Positions 1 through 6,668 of a stretch of 12,755 nucleotides of DNA are shown piece after piece (within the stretch, counting starts at the first letter, position 1; every line of letters begins with the position of its first letter). The notes beneath the pieces were generated by a model that saw only the letters and a program-made list of their open reading frames with translations, ran no database searches and had not been told where the DNA came from. Origin of the DNA: JAVKFY01 sp040223615. Lineage in GTDB: Bacteria; Pseudomonadota; Alphaproteobacteria; GCA-2731375. A program made the position numbers and the translations under genes. The stretch lies in NCBI GenBank assembly GCA_040223615.1, contig JAVKFY010000050.1:1-12755 (forward strand), read 5' to 3'.

Positions 1-1
1 C

Positions 2-976
2 GGCGCGCCGGAATTGCTGCTGTCCGGCGCGCCAAGCCTGTTCCTCGCCGACGCCAACGGCGTGATCACCGGCACCGCGCAGGCCGACGTGATGATCGCC
101 AGCTTCTTCGCCGACCGGATCAATGGGCTGGACGGCAACGACTCGCTCGACGGCGGCGCCGACAACGACACCATAGACGGCGGCGACGGCGACGACTCGC
201 TCTGGGGCCGCACCGGCGACGACTCGCTGGCCGGCGGCAACGGCGGCGACCGGATATTCGGCGAGGACGGCAACGACCTGATCGCCGGCGGCGCCGGCGC
301 CGACGACCTGCAGGGCATGGCCGGCAACGACCGCATGTGGGGCCAGGATGACGCCGACACGCTGACCGGCGGCGCCGGCAACGACCAGGTCTTTGGCAAT
401 CGCGGCGACGACACCGTCAGCGGCGGCAGCGGCGACGACACCCTGAAGGCTCAGCCCGGCAACGACACCCTGGACGGCAACGCCGGCAACGACATGGTGT
501 TCGGCGGCGCCAACGACGACATCATCCGCGGCAGCGACGGCGACGACACGCTGAACGGCAATTCCGGCTTCGACAGCGTCTTCGGCGGCGCCGGCAACGA
601 CGTGGTGCGCGGCCAGGGCGGGCGCGACTCGCTGAACGGCGACGACGGCAACGACCTGCTGCTCGGCATGGCCGGCTTCGACACCTTGAATGGCGGCGCC
701 GGCAACGACACGCTGATCGGCGCCCAGGCCGACGACACGCTGACCGGCGGTACCGGTGCCGACATCTTCGTCTTCGCCGCCGACCATGGCAGCGACCGGA
801 TCGCCGACTTCCAGGACGGCACCGACAAGATGAACCTGGTTGGCGTCGACTTCGGCGACCTCAACATCGTCGGCAAGAGCGGCGGCGCCGAGATCACCGG
901 GCTGGCCGGCACGACGATTTTCGTCGCCGGCATGACTCCGGGCCAGATCGACGCCAGCGACTTCATTTTCACCTGA
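2..976 (+). CDS. RTX (hemolysin-type) calcium-binding repeat protein, C-terminal part
   Basis: The reading frame is open to the left edge, so this is the 3' part of a longer gene; the first in-window start-like codon (TTG at 14) is probably internal. About 320 residues are visible. Roughly residues 35-255 (counted from TTG 14) are tandem nonapeptides of the RTX type (GGxGxDxLx), for example GGAGNDTLIG and GGSGDDTL, which bind calcium between turns of a parallel beta-roll in this family. After the last repeat comes a typical post-RTX segment (IFVFAADHGSDRIADFQDG) and a C-terminus ending DASDFIFT, resembling the uncleaved C-terminal signal of type I secreted proteins. Secretion through an ABC/MFP/TolC system is therefore inferred; no transporter genes lie in the window. 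The function of the missing N-terminal part (toxin, protease, lipase or adhesin) cannot be told. The stop is one base before the downstream CHAT-protease gene, implying co-expression. Confidence 0.9.
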   Translation, partial: GAPELLLSGAPSLFLADANGVITGTAQADVMIASFFADRINGLDGNDSLDGGADNDTIDGGDGDDSLWGRTGDDSLAGGNGGDRIFGEDGNDLIAGGAGADDLQGMAGNDRMWGQDDADTLTGGAGNDQVFGNRGDDTVSGGSGDDTLKAQPGNDTLDGNAGNDMVFGGANDDIIRGSDGDDTLNGNSGFDSVFGGAGNDVVRGQGGRDSLNGDDGNDLLLGMAGFDTLNGGAGNDTLIGAQADDTLTGGTGADIFVFAADHGSDRIADFQDGTDKMNLVGVDFGDLNIVGKSGGAEITGLAGTTIFVAGMTPGQIDASDFIFT

Positions 977-977
977 G

Positions 978-3900
978 ATGACCCGCCTCGCCGCCCTGGT
1001 GCTATGGCTCTGCGTCGTTGCGACGCCGGCGGCGGCCGGCGCGATTGCGGACGCCTACAAACGCTACAAGTCGTTGCTCGACGCCGGCCGCTACGTCGAG
1101 GCCGAGGCGCCGGCGCTGGAAGCGATCGCCCTGGCGCGCCAGCAACGCGGCGCCGAGCATCGCGACACCGCGATCCTGATGAACAATCTGGGGCTGCTCT
1201 ACCGCCGCATGGGCCGCCTCGCCGACGCTGAGACACAGCTCACCGGCGCGATGGCGATCCGCCGCCGCACGTTGGGCGACAGCCACGGCGACGTGGCGCA
1301 GTCGGCCAACAATGTCGGCCTGCTTTACCTCGACCTTGGCCGCTACGGCGAGGCCGAACCGCTGCTGCAGGAGGCGCTGGCGATCCGCACCCGGCTCTAC
1401 GGGTCCGACGACCCCCGGCTCGCCTCCACCTTGCAGAATCTCGGCCTGTTGCACTGGCGCCTGGCTCGCTTCGGCGAGGCGGAGACGACGCTGCGCCGCG
1501 CGGTCGAGTTGCGCCGCCGCGACGGCAACGATTTTCGGCTCGGCGCCACCTTGAACGACCTCGGCCTGCTGCTGGTCGATGTCGGCCGCATGAACGAGGC
1601 CCGCGCCGTCTACAACGAGGCGTTGGCGGCCAAGCGCCGCGCTGGCGGCGACAGCCATCCATCGCTGGCCAGCACGCTGACCAACATCGGCCGGCTGGAG
1701 CGCACAGCCGGCAATTTCGACGCCGCCGATGCCGCGCTGCGCCGCTCGCTCGACCTCAAGCAAAGCACCGGCGACGACGACCGGCCGACCGTCGCGACCA
1801 CCTTGCTGGAGATCGGCCGGCTGGCCAGCGAGCGCGGCGACTATGGCGAGGCGGAGGATCGCATCCGTCAGGCCGTCGCCATCCGCGAGCGTGAGCTCGG
1901 CGCCGGCAACGCCCAGACCGGCGAGGCGCTGGCCGATCTCGGTCTGATGTTTCGCCAGCAGGGCCGGTTCGAGGCCGCCGAGCCGCTTTACCGTCAGGCC
2001 CTGGCGGTGCAGGAAACAGCCCTTGGCCCGGACCACCTGCAGGTCGCCATCGCGCTCAACAACCTGGGCGAGCTGCTGCGCCTGACCGACCGCGCGCCCG
2101 AGGCGGTCGAGCCGCTGCAACGCGCCGCCGCGATCATGCGCCGGACCTTCGCCCACCCGACGCCACGCCTGGCCGAGGTGTTGGAGAATCTCGGCGCCGC
2201 GCTGACCGACACCGGCGCCCTCGACGACGCCGACAGCGCGCTGGCCCAGACGCTGGATATCCGCGAGGCACAGCTCGGCCCGGACCATCCGGAAATCGCC
2301 ATGACGCTGCTGCCGTACGGGCGCCTGGCGCTGCGCCAGCAGCAGCCGGCGGCAGCCGCCGACCGCTACCGCCGTGCCGCCACGATTTTTGCCGCCGCGT
2401 TGGGCGAGGCGCACCCGTCGACCGCGAAGGCGCTGTTCGGGCTGGCCCGCGCGCAAGCCGCCGCCGGCGACCGGGCCGGCGCGCTCAATACCGCACGGCG
2501 CGGCCTGAAGGCCACGCGTACCCGGCTGGCGCGGGCCAGCGACAAGCGCGACAGCGGCTGGACCGCCGAACAACGCACCCGGCGCGAGGACCTGCTGTTC
2601 CTGAGCGAGCTTCTGGTCGGGCGTAGCGATGCCGGCCTCGACGAGCTTACCCAGACACTGCAACTGGCCGGCCTGTCGCGGGCAGCACGTGCCCTGGCCC
2701 GGATGGCGGCCCGCTTCGCCACCGGCACGGATGCACTGGCCGAAACCGTGCGTCAGCGCCAGGACCTGGTGCAGCGACTGACCGTCGCCGATGAAACACT
2801 GCTGCTGCTGTCGGCGCGGCCTGGCGGTGCCGGCGGCGAGGCGGCGGCGTTGCGCAACGAGGTCGCGGACCTGCGCGGACGCATCGACGCACTCGATCAA
2901 CGCCTGGCGCAGGATTTCCCGCGCTACGCCCAGCTCACCAATCCGCCGCCGCTCTCGCTGGCCGATGCGCGTGCGCTGCTGAAGCCCGGCGAGGCCATGC
3001 TGGTGCTGTCGACCGGCGAGCGCGCCACGGTCGGCCTCGCCATCGGCACCAGGTCGGCGGCGGGCTACGTGGCGCCGATCGGCGCCCGCGATCTGGCCGA
3101 TGCGGTCTACGAGCTGCGTGCGGGCGTCGACCTCGGCGGCATCGCCTCGCTCAACGATCTGCCGCGTTTCGATACGCGCCTGGCCGCCGACCTCTACCGC
3201 GACCTGCTGCAGCCGGCCGAGAATGTGCTGAAGGATGTGCGCCACCTGTTCGTGATCAGCGACGGCCCGCTCGCCAACCTGCCGCTGGGCGTGCTGGTGA
3301 CCGAGCCGCAAGCGACCCCGCCCTTCGACTTCAAGGACTATCTGGCGGTGCCGTGGCTGGCGAAGCGCTACGCGGTATCGGTGCTGCCTTCGCTCGGCGC
3401 GCTGCGGGCGTTGCGGGTGTTCGCCGCCCGCACCGCCGCATCCAGCCCGTTCCTAGGGTACGGCGAGCCACAGCTGGAGGGCGTGCCCGGACAATCCCGC
3501 GCCGCGCTGCGCAACATCGTTCGCGCCGGCAGCGTCAGCGTACGCGACCTTCGCCAGCTGTCGCCGCTGCCGGACACGGCGCGCGAAATCCAGGCGCTGG
3601 CACAGACGCTGGGCGCGCCGGCCGATGCCGTCCGCCTGGGGCCGAAGGCGACCGAGTCGGACCTGCGCGGACAGGCACTGGATCGCTATCGGGTGCTCAC
3701 CTTCGCCACGCATGGCCTGTTGCCCGACGACCTGTCGGGATTGAGCGAGTCGGCGCTGGTGCTGTCGCCGCCAACCGCGCCGCGCCCGGGCGACGACGGC
3801 CTGCTCACCGCCAGCGAGATCAGCGCCCTGACGCTAAACGCCGACTGGGTGGTGCTGTCGGCGTGCAACACCGGTGCGGCGCCGACCACGGGCGGCGGCG

Positions 3901-4151
3901 GCGTCGCCAGCCTGGCCGAAGCCTTTTTCTATGCCGGCGCCCGCACCCTGCTGGTCTCGCACTGGTCGGTTGAATCGAAGAGCACGGTGGCACTCACCAC
4001 CGGGCTGTTCAAACAGTTGGCCGAAGGCAGGCTCGGCAAGGCCGAGGCCTTCGCGCAAGCCATGGAGCGGCTGCGTACCGACAAGACCCAGCCGGCCTAC
4101 GCCCACCCTGCCTTCTGGGCGCCGTTCGTGGTGGTCGGCGACGGCGGCTAG
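978..4151 (+). CDS. Exported TPR-repeat protein with C-terminal CHAT (caspase-like) protease domain
   Basis: The 1057-aa protein begins with a Sec-type signal peptide (residues 1-20/22, hydrophobic core LAALVLWLCVVA, likely cut after AAA or AGA). About 12 TPR units of roughly 42 residues follow (about 25-515), of the kinesin-light-chain kind with NLGLLY...GRYxEAE cores; the last two or three are degenerate. A helical, coiled-coil-like linker (about 580-650) leads into a CHAT domain (about 665-1055). Both residues of the clan CD cysteine-peptidase pair are present: His912 in FATHG and Cys963 in LSACNTG, followed by the usual GGGGVASLAEAFFYAGA and SHWSV motifs. It is therefore probably an active protease acting in the periplasm or outside; specificity and substrate are unknown. 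The start ATG lies 1 bp after the RTX stop with no clear Shine-Dalgarno sequence, suggesting translational coupling. The TAG stop is contributed by the left end of the inverted-repeat element that follows. Confidence 0.93.
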   Translation: MTRLAALVLWLCVVATPAAAGAIADAYKRYKSLLDAGRYVEAEAPALEAIALARQQRGAEHRDTAILMNNLGLLYRRMGRLADAETQLTGAMAIRRRTLGDSHGDVAQSANNVGLLYLDLGRYGEAEPLLQEALAIRTRLYGSDDPRLASTLQNLGLLHWRLARFGEAETTLRRAVELRRRDGNDFRLGATLNDLGLLLVDVGRMNEARAVYNEALAAKRRAGGDSHPSLASTLTNIGRLERTAGNFDAADAALRRSLDLKQSTGDDDRPTVATTLLEIGRLASERGDYGEAEDRIRQAVAIRERELGAGNAQTGEALADLGLMFRQQGRFEAAEPLYRQALAVQETALGPDHLQVAIALNNLGELLRLTDRAPEAVEPLQRAAAIMRRTFAHPTPRLAEVLENLGAALTDTGALDDADSALAQTLDIREAQLGPDHPEIAMTLLPYGRLALRQQQPAAAADRYRRAATIFAAALGEAHPSTAKALFGLARAQAAAGDRAGALNTARRGLKATRTRLARASDKRDSGWTAEQRTRREDLLFLSELLVGRSDAGLDELTQTLQLAGLSRAARALARMAARFATGTDALAETVRQRQDLVQRLTVADETLLLLSARPGGAGGEAAALRNEVADLRGRIDALDQRLAQDFPRYAQLTNPPPLSLADARALLKPGEAMLVLSTGERATVGLAIGTRSAAGYVAPIGARDLADAVYELRAGVDLGGIASLNDLPRFDTRLAADLYRDLLQPAENVLKDVRHLFVISDGPLANLPLGVLVTEPQATPPFDFKDYLAVPWLAKRYAVSVLPSLGALRALRVFAARTAASSPFLGYGEPQLEGVPGQSRAALRNIVRAGSVSVRDLRQLSPLPDTAREIQALAQTLGAPADAVRLGPKATESDLRGQALDRYRVLTFATHGLLPDDLSGLSESALVLSPPTAPRPGDDGLLTASEISALTLNADWVVLSACNTGAAPTTGGGGVASLAEAFFYAGARTLLVSHWSVESKSTVALTTGLFKQLAEGRLGKAEAFAQAMERLRTDKTQPAYAHPAFWAPFVVVGDGG

Positions 4152-4211
4152 AGCGTTCCCCGCTTGCGCGGAACCGCGCCGGGCGGCGCCGACTAAGCTT
4201 GAATTGCTCTA
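4149..4211. mobile_element. Small TA-flanked inverted-repeat element (MITE-like, IS630-type ends)
   Basis: This 63-bp stretch is bounded by TA dinucleotides inside a perfect 7-bp inverted repeat, CTAGAGC (4148-4154) and GCTCTAG (4206-4212). Looser pairing continues inward (GAGCGTTCC against GAGCAATTC). Two internal stem-loops are visible: CCGC-TTGC-GCGG at 4160-4171 and GCGCC-GGGC-GGCGC at 4176-4189. The first ten bases of the left end (CTAGAGCGTT) are identical to the outer end of the IS630-type element at 12617-12626. IS630/Tc1 elements target and duplicate TA, so a non-autonomous derivative is the best reading. It sits exactly between two convergent genes, contributes both stop codons, and may act as a bidirectional transcription terminator, though no T-tract is present. 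The alternative is a dispersed intergenic palindromic repeat of other origin. Confidence 0.6.
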
Positions 4212-4373
4212 GTCGGCCGCGTCCTCAAGCGCGCGCTTGGTGTCGCTGGCGGCCTCGTCGACCGCCTCGCCGAGCTTCTCGGCCGGACCATCATTCGCAT
4301 CGTCACAAGCCGCCAGGCCCAACGACAGGCCGCCCAGGAAAAGCGCCGTGACTAACATCTTCGCAAACGACAT
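4209..4373 (-). CDS. Small lipoprotein, entericidin-like in size and layout
   Basis: A 54-aa product starts at ATG 4373, chosen because AGGAGA (plus-strand 4381-4386) lies 7 nt upstream; the frame is open further back to a 109-aa form, but that would run through the promoter region. The N-terminus has one Lys and a hydrophobic stretch (residues 6-22), ending in a lipobox LAAC with Cys23 as the lipidation site. Asp at +2 and +3 after the cysteine would favour inner-membrane retention by the enterobacterial Lol rule, which may not hold here. The mature part is about 32 residues, acidic and helical, with no recognisable domain. An EcfG-type promoter sits just upstream on this strand, suggesting envelope stress-related expression. 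The stop codon is formed by the end of the adjacent inverted-repeat element. The function is unknown. Confidence 0.72.
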   Translation of the reverse strand: MSFAKMLVTALFLGGLSLGLAACDDANDGPAEKLGEAVDEAASDTKRALEDAAD

Positions 4374-4406
4374 CGAACCGTCTCCTACAGGAACTGTTGC
4401 GGTTGC

Positions 4407-4431
4407 AACGCGCCATTCCGGCAGGCGTTCC
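4407..4431 (-). promoter_or_regulatory. EcfG-type (general stress sigma factor) promoter, leftward
   Basis: Read on the minus strand, GGAAC (4431-4427) is followed by exactly 16 nt and then CGTT (4410-4407). This matches the GGAAC-N16/17-CGTT consensus of alphaproteobacterial EcfG promoters. The -10-like CGTT ends 33 nt before the lipoprotein ATG, leaving room for a short leader with the AGGAGA ribosome site. Sequence match only; no expression evidence. Confidence 0.72.
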
Positions 4432-4445
4432 GTCGCTGCGAAACC

Positions 4446-4470
4446 GGAACCTTCGGCACCCGACGACGTT
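4446..4470 (+). promoter_or_regulatory. EcfG-type (general stress sigma factor) promoter, rightward
   Basis: GGAACC begins at 4446 and CGTT occupies 4467-4470, with 16 nt between GGAAC and CGTT, an exact match to the EcfG consensus. It lies 36 nt before the ATG of the 71-aa gene and is correctly oriented for it and the DUF4112 gene behind it. A mirror-image copy of the motif lies only 14 bp to the left on the other strand. Confidence 0.75.
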
Positions 4471-4506
4471 GCCAGGAAACACACCCCGGCACGCAAGGAG
4501 CATCCG

Positions 4507-4722
4507 ATGAGCACATCGAAGAACCAGGGCGAGGGCAACCGCGAGGCGGCCCGGCGCTACAATCAGGACGCCCGCGAGCATGCGGCCAAAACCGACACCG
4601 AAGCCGAGGCGAAGCAGGCTCGACGCGACCTTTGCGGTCCCGAAAAGGACGCGCTGAAGAAGGCCGAGAAGGCCGGCAAGGCCAAAGCCAAGGAATTCGA
4701 CCCCAACGTGAAGCGCGACTGA
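4507..4722 (+). CDS. Small hydrophilic stress-type protein (unknown function)
   Basis: A 71-aa product starts at ATG 4507, chosen because AAGGAG (4495-4500) lies 6 nt upstream and the EcfG-type promoter ends at 4470; the longer in-frame extension to 4237 would overlap the divergent lipoprotein gene and is rejected. The protein is highly charged, with no signal peptide or membrane segment: a GEGNREAARRYNQDAREH block at 8-25, then Lys/Glu/Ala-rich helix (about 43-63) and a tail ending DPNVKRD. It has one Cys (43). Similar short GEGNREAARRYN-type proteins are widespread as hypothetical proteins in Proteobacteria; no reaction is known to me. It is probably cytosolic and possibly partly disordered. 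The DUF4112 gene follows after 2 bp, so the two form one operon under the stress promoter. Confidence 0.8.
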   Translation: MSTSKNQGEGNREAARRYNQDAREHAAKTDTEAEAKQARRDLCGPEKDALKKAEKAGKAKAKEFDPNVKRD

Positions 4723-4724
4723 CC

Positions 4725-5099
4725 ATGCTGGCGACTGCATTGTCAGACCCGCTGGACGACCGCGCGACCCACCTCGCGCGGATGACGCGCTTCGCCGACG
4801 CCCTGGACAGCAAGTTCCGGATCCCGGGGACGCCGTTCCGGTTCGGTTGGGATTCGGTGCTCGGCCTGTTGCCAGGCGTCGGCGACGCGGCGTCCGCGAC
4901 GATGGCGTTCGGCCTGGTCGCCTATGCCGCCAGTCTCGGGATTCGCTTCAGCCTCGTGGCGCGGATGGCTTTCAACGTGGCCGTCGACCTCGTCGTCGGC
5001 AGCATTCCCCTGGTCGGCGACATCTTCGACTTCGCCTTCAAGGCGAACCGCCGCAACGTGGCGCTACTGCGCCGCGAGTGGCGTATGGACGACGCCTAG
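4725..5099 (+). CDS. DUF4112 family membrane protein
   Basis: The 124-aa product is recognised by the DUF4112 pattern. An N-terminal amphipathic part (LARMTRFADALDSKFRIPG) is followed by WDSVLGLLPGVGDAASATMA, a hydrophobic segment around residues 45-75, a second around 85-112 containing IPLVGDIFDFAFKANRRN, and a basic end. The paired PGVGD/PLVGD motifs are the family hallmark. It is probably an inner-membrane protein with two hydrophobic segments; the biochemical role is unknown. The ATG lies 2 bp after the stop of the 71-aa gene, so the pair is probably co-transcribed from the EcfG-type promoter. The longer upstream frame (from 4632) overlaps the previous gene and is not needed. Its TAG stop overlaps the stop of the opposing amidohydrolase gene by 4 bp (CTAG, 5096-5099). 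Confidence 0.9.
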   Translation: MLATALSDPLDDRATHLARMTRFADALDSKFRIPGTPFRFGWDSVLGLLPGVGDAASATMAFGLVAYAASLGIRFSLVARMAFNVAVDLVVGSIPLVGDIFDFAFKANRRNVALLRREWRMDDA

Positions 5100-6598
5100 A
5101 TCGCGCGGCGCAGGACCTGCCCCGTGGCGACCTCCGTCGCCAGCGCGTCGTCGACCACCTGGCCGCCATTGACGAAGACGTGAACGATGCCCTCCGGGTA
5201 CTGGTTCGGGTCGTCGAAGGTGCCCTTGTCGATCACCTTACCGGCGTCGAACAGCACCAGGTCGGCAAAGCAGCCTTCGCGGATGTAGCCGCGGTCCGCC
5301 AGCCCGAACTTGTCGGCGCAGAAGCCGGTCATCCGGTGCACCGCTTCCTCGACCGGCATCAACGACAGGTCGCGCGCGTAGTGTCCCAGTACCCGGGCGA
5401 AGGTGTTGTAGAGCCGGGGGTGCGGCTTGCCGTCCAGCGTCGGGATGCCGTCGGAGCCGATCATCGTCGAGGGGTGGCGCAGCACGGTCTGCACGTCGTC
5501 CTCGGTCATCATGTGCAGGATCACGCTGGCGCCCTCGGCCTGCTTGGCGACGTGCTCCGCCGCCGCGCGCGGCTGCATGTCGAGCATCTTGGCGAGCTGT
5601 TCGACCGACTTGCCCTCCCACTCGGGATGGCCCGGCGCCGAGGCGATCACCAGGTCTGCCGGTCGTGCCTCGGAAATGCCGCCATCGCCGCCGACATTGC
5701 CCTGCAGCGCCCCGTTCTGCAGCACCGAGCGCAACATGGTGCTGCCCGCAGTGTAGGGATACTGGTCGGCGTGCACGCTCTCGCCACGTTCCTGCGCGCT
5801 CTCAATCAGCTTCAGCGAGTCCTTCACCAGGCCCCAGGCGCTGCGGCCCGATGCCTTGTGATGCGAGATCTGCACCGGCACCCCGGCGCGCTCGCCGATC
5901 TCGATCGCTTCCTGCACCGACGCCAGCAGCCCTTTGCCCTCGTCGCGCATGTGCGTGGCGTAGAGCGCGCCGGTGCCGCGCATCTCGGCCGCCACCTCGG
6001 CGATTTCGTCGGTCTTGGCGTAGCGCCCGGGCTCGTAGATCAGGCCGGTCGACAGGCCGACCACGCCGGCCGACAGGGCCTCGCGCATCAGCCCCTTCAT
6101 CTCTTCCATCTCGTCGTCGGTCGGCGCCCGGCTGTCGCGCCCCATGACCGACATGCGGATCGTCCCGTGCCCGGCCAGCACCGCGATGTTGGCACCCAGC
6201 GGCCGGGTCGCCAGGGTCTCCATATAGCCGGCGTAACCTTCCCAGGGCTCCAGGTCGCCCTTGTCGGTCAGCGCCCCGAGCAGATCCGCCGCGGCCTTGT
6301 AGGGCGCCGCGCCAAAACCGCAATTGCCGACCACGCAGGTGGTCACGCCGCCGCGGGTCTTGAATGACATCGAGGGATGGGTCAGCGCCGCGAAGTCGTC
6401 GTGGGTATGCACGTCGATGAAGCCGGGCGCCAGGGCCAGTCCAGCGGCATCGATCTCCTTTGCCGCCTCGGCATCGCCGGCATCGCCGACCAGCACGATG
6501 CGTTCGCCTTCGACTGCGACGTCGGCACGCGTCGGCGCGGCGCCGGAGCCGTCATAGACGTCCGCGTTGCGGATCAGCAAATCGTAGCGTTCGGCCAT
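5096..6598 (-). CDS. N-acyl-D-amino-acid deacylase family amidohydrolase
   Basis: The 500-aa length is normal for D-aminoacylases, which hydrolyse N-acyl-D-amino acids to the D-amino acid and a carboxylate using zinc in a TIM-barrel amidohydrolase fold. Visible ligand motifs are His64 and His66 (DVHTHDD), Cys93 (GNCGFG), His216 (THMRDE), His246 (ISHHK) and Asp383 (GSDG). This matches the His/His/Cys/His/His/Asp set known for this family. An N-terminal beta-sandwich half (DLLIRNADVYDG) and C-terminal half (ADLVLFD, VFVNGGQVV) frame the barrel. The start ATG 6598 has GGGAG about 9 nt upstream, but that site abuts a strong hairpin (6611-6635). It is third in the minus-strand cluster behind two folate-linked demethylase-type genes, so its substrate may be an N-substituted amino acid of that pathway rather than a classical N-acetyl-D-amino acid; that part is inference. 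Confidence 0.9.
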   Translation of the reverse strand: MAERYDLLIRNADVYDGSGAAPTRADVAVEGERIVLVGDAGDAEAAKEIDAAGLALAPGFIDVHTHDDFAALTHPSMSFKTRGGVTTCVVGNCGFGAAPYKAAADLLGALTDKGDLEPWEGYAGYMETLATRPLGANIAVLAGHGTIRMSVMGRDSRAPTDDEMEEMKGLMREALSAGVVGLSTGLIYEPGRYAKTDEIAEVAAEMRGTGALYATHMRDEGKGLLASVQEAIEIGERAGVPVQISHHKASGRSAWGLVKDSLKLIESAQERGESVHADQYPYTAGSTMLRSVLQNGALQGNVGGDGGISEARPADLVIASAPGHPEWEGKSVEQLAKMLDMQPRAAAEHVAKQAEGASVILHMMTEDDVQTVLRHPSTMIGSDGIPTLDGKPHPRLYNTFARVLGHYARDLSLMPVEEAVHRMTGFCADKFGLADRGYIREGCFADLVLFDAGKVIDKGTFDDPNQYPEGIVHVFVNGGQVVDDALATEVATGQVLRRAI

Positions 6599-6610
6599 GG
6601 CGGCAGTCTC

Positions 6611-6635
6611 CCGGGGGCAGGTGTCCTGCCCCCGG
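6611..6635. promoter_or_regulatory. Perfect 11-bp stem-loop abutting the ribosome-binding site of the amidohydrolase gene
   Basis: CCGGGGGCAGG (6611-6621), a TGT loop (6622-6624) and CCTGCCCCCGG (6625-6635) form a perfect GC-rich hairpin. It lies between the methyltransferase stop (6669) and the amidohydrolase ATG (6598). On the minus strand the stem ends in CCGG directly followed by GAGA, so the first bases of the GGGAGA Shine-Dalgarno are inside the stem. No T-tract follows, so it is not a standard intrinsic terminator; an mRNA-stability or translation-control element is more likely. Confidence 0.6.
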
Positions 6636-6668
6636 TTGTAACCGAGAACGCCGCCGAACGTTAGAGGC

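Noticed and set aside
1002..3311. Long minus-strand open frame (769 codons) opposite the CHAT gene
   Set aside because: Its translation is low-complexity Arg/Gln/Ala/Gly with no domain, while the plus strand carries clear TPR and CHAT motifs. It is a by-product of GC-rich codon bias.
978..4151. CHAT protein as part of a type III-E CRISPR (Csx29) or gasdermin defence system
   Set aside because: No CRISPR array, Cas gene or gasdermin-like gene is in the window, and the protein carries a secretion signal that a cytosolic defence protease would not need.
4170..4194. A third EcfG-like GGAACC inside the inverted-repeat element
   Set aside because: No CGTT occurs at 15-17 nt spacing; the position reads GACT, so only the -35-like half is present.
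4374..4538. Upstream extension of the lipoprotein gene to a 109-aa form
   Set aside because: It would translate through the divergent promoters and bury the signal peptide and lipobox internally; the ATG at 4373 has a well-spaced AGGAGA.
4847..6367. Plus-strand open frame (506 codons) across the DUF4112 and amidohydrolase region
   Set aside because: It overlaps two well-supported genes out of frame and has no recognisable domain.
6611..6635. Hairpin as a Rho-independent terminator
   Set aside because: No run of T follows on either strand; on the minus strand it leads straight into the ribosome-binding site of the next gene.
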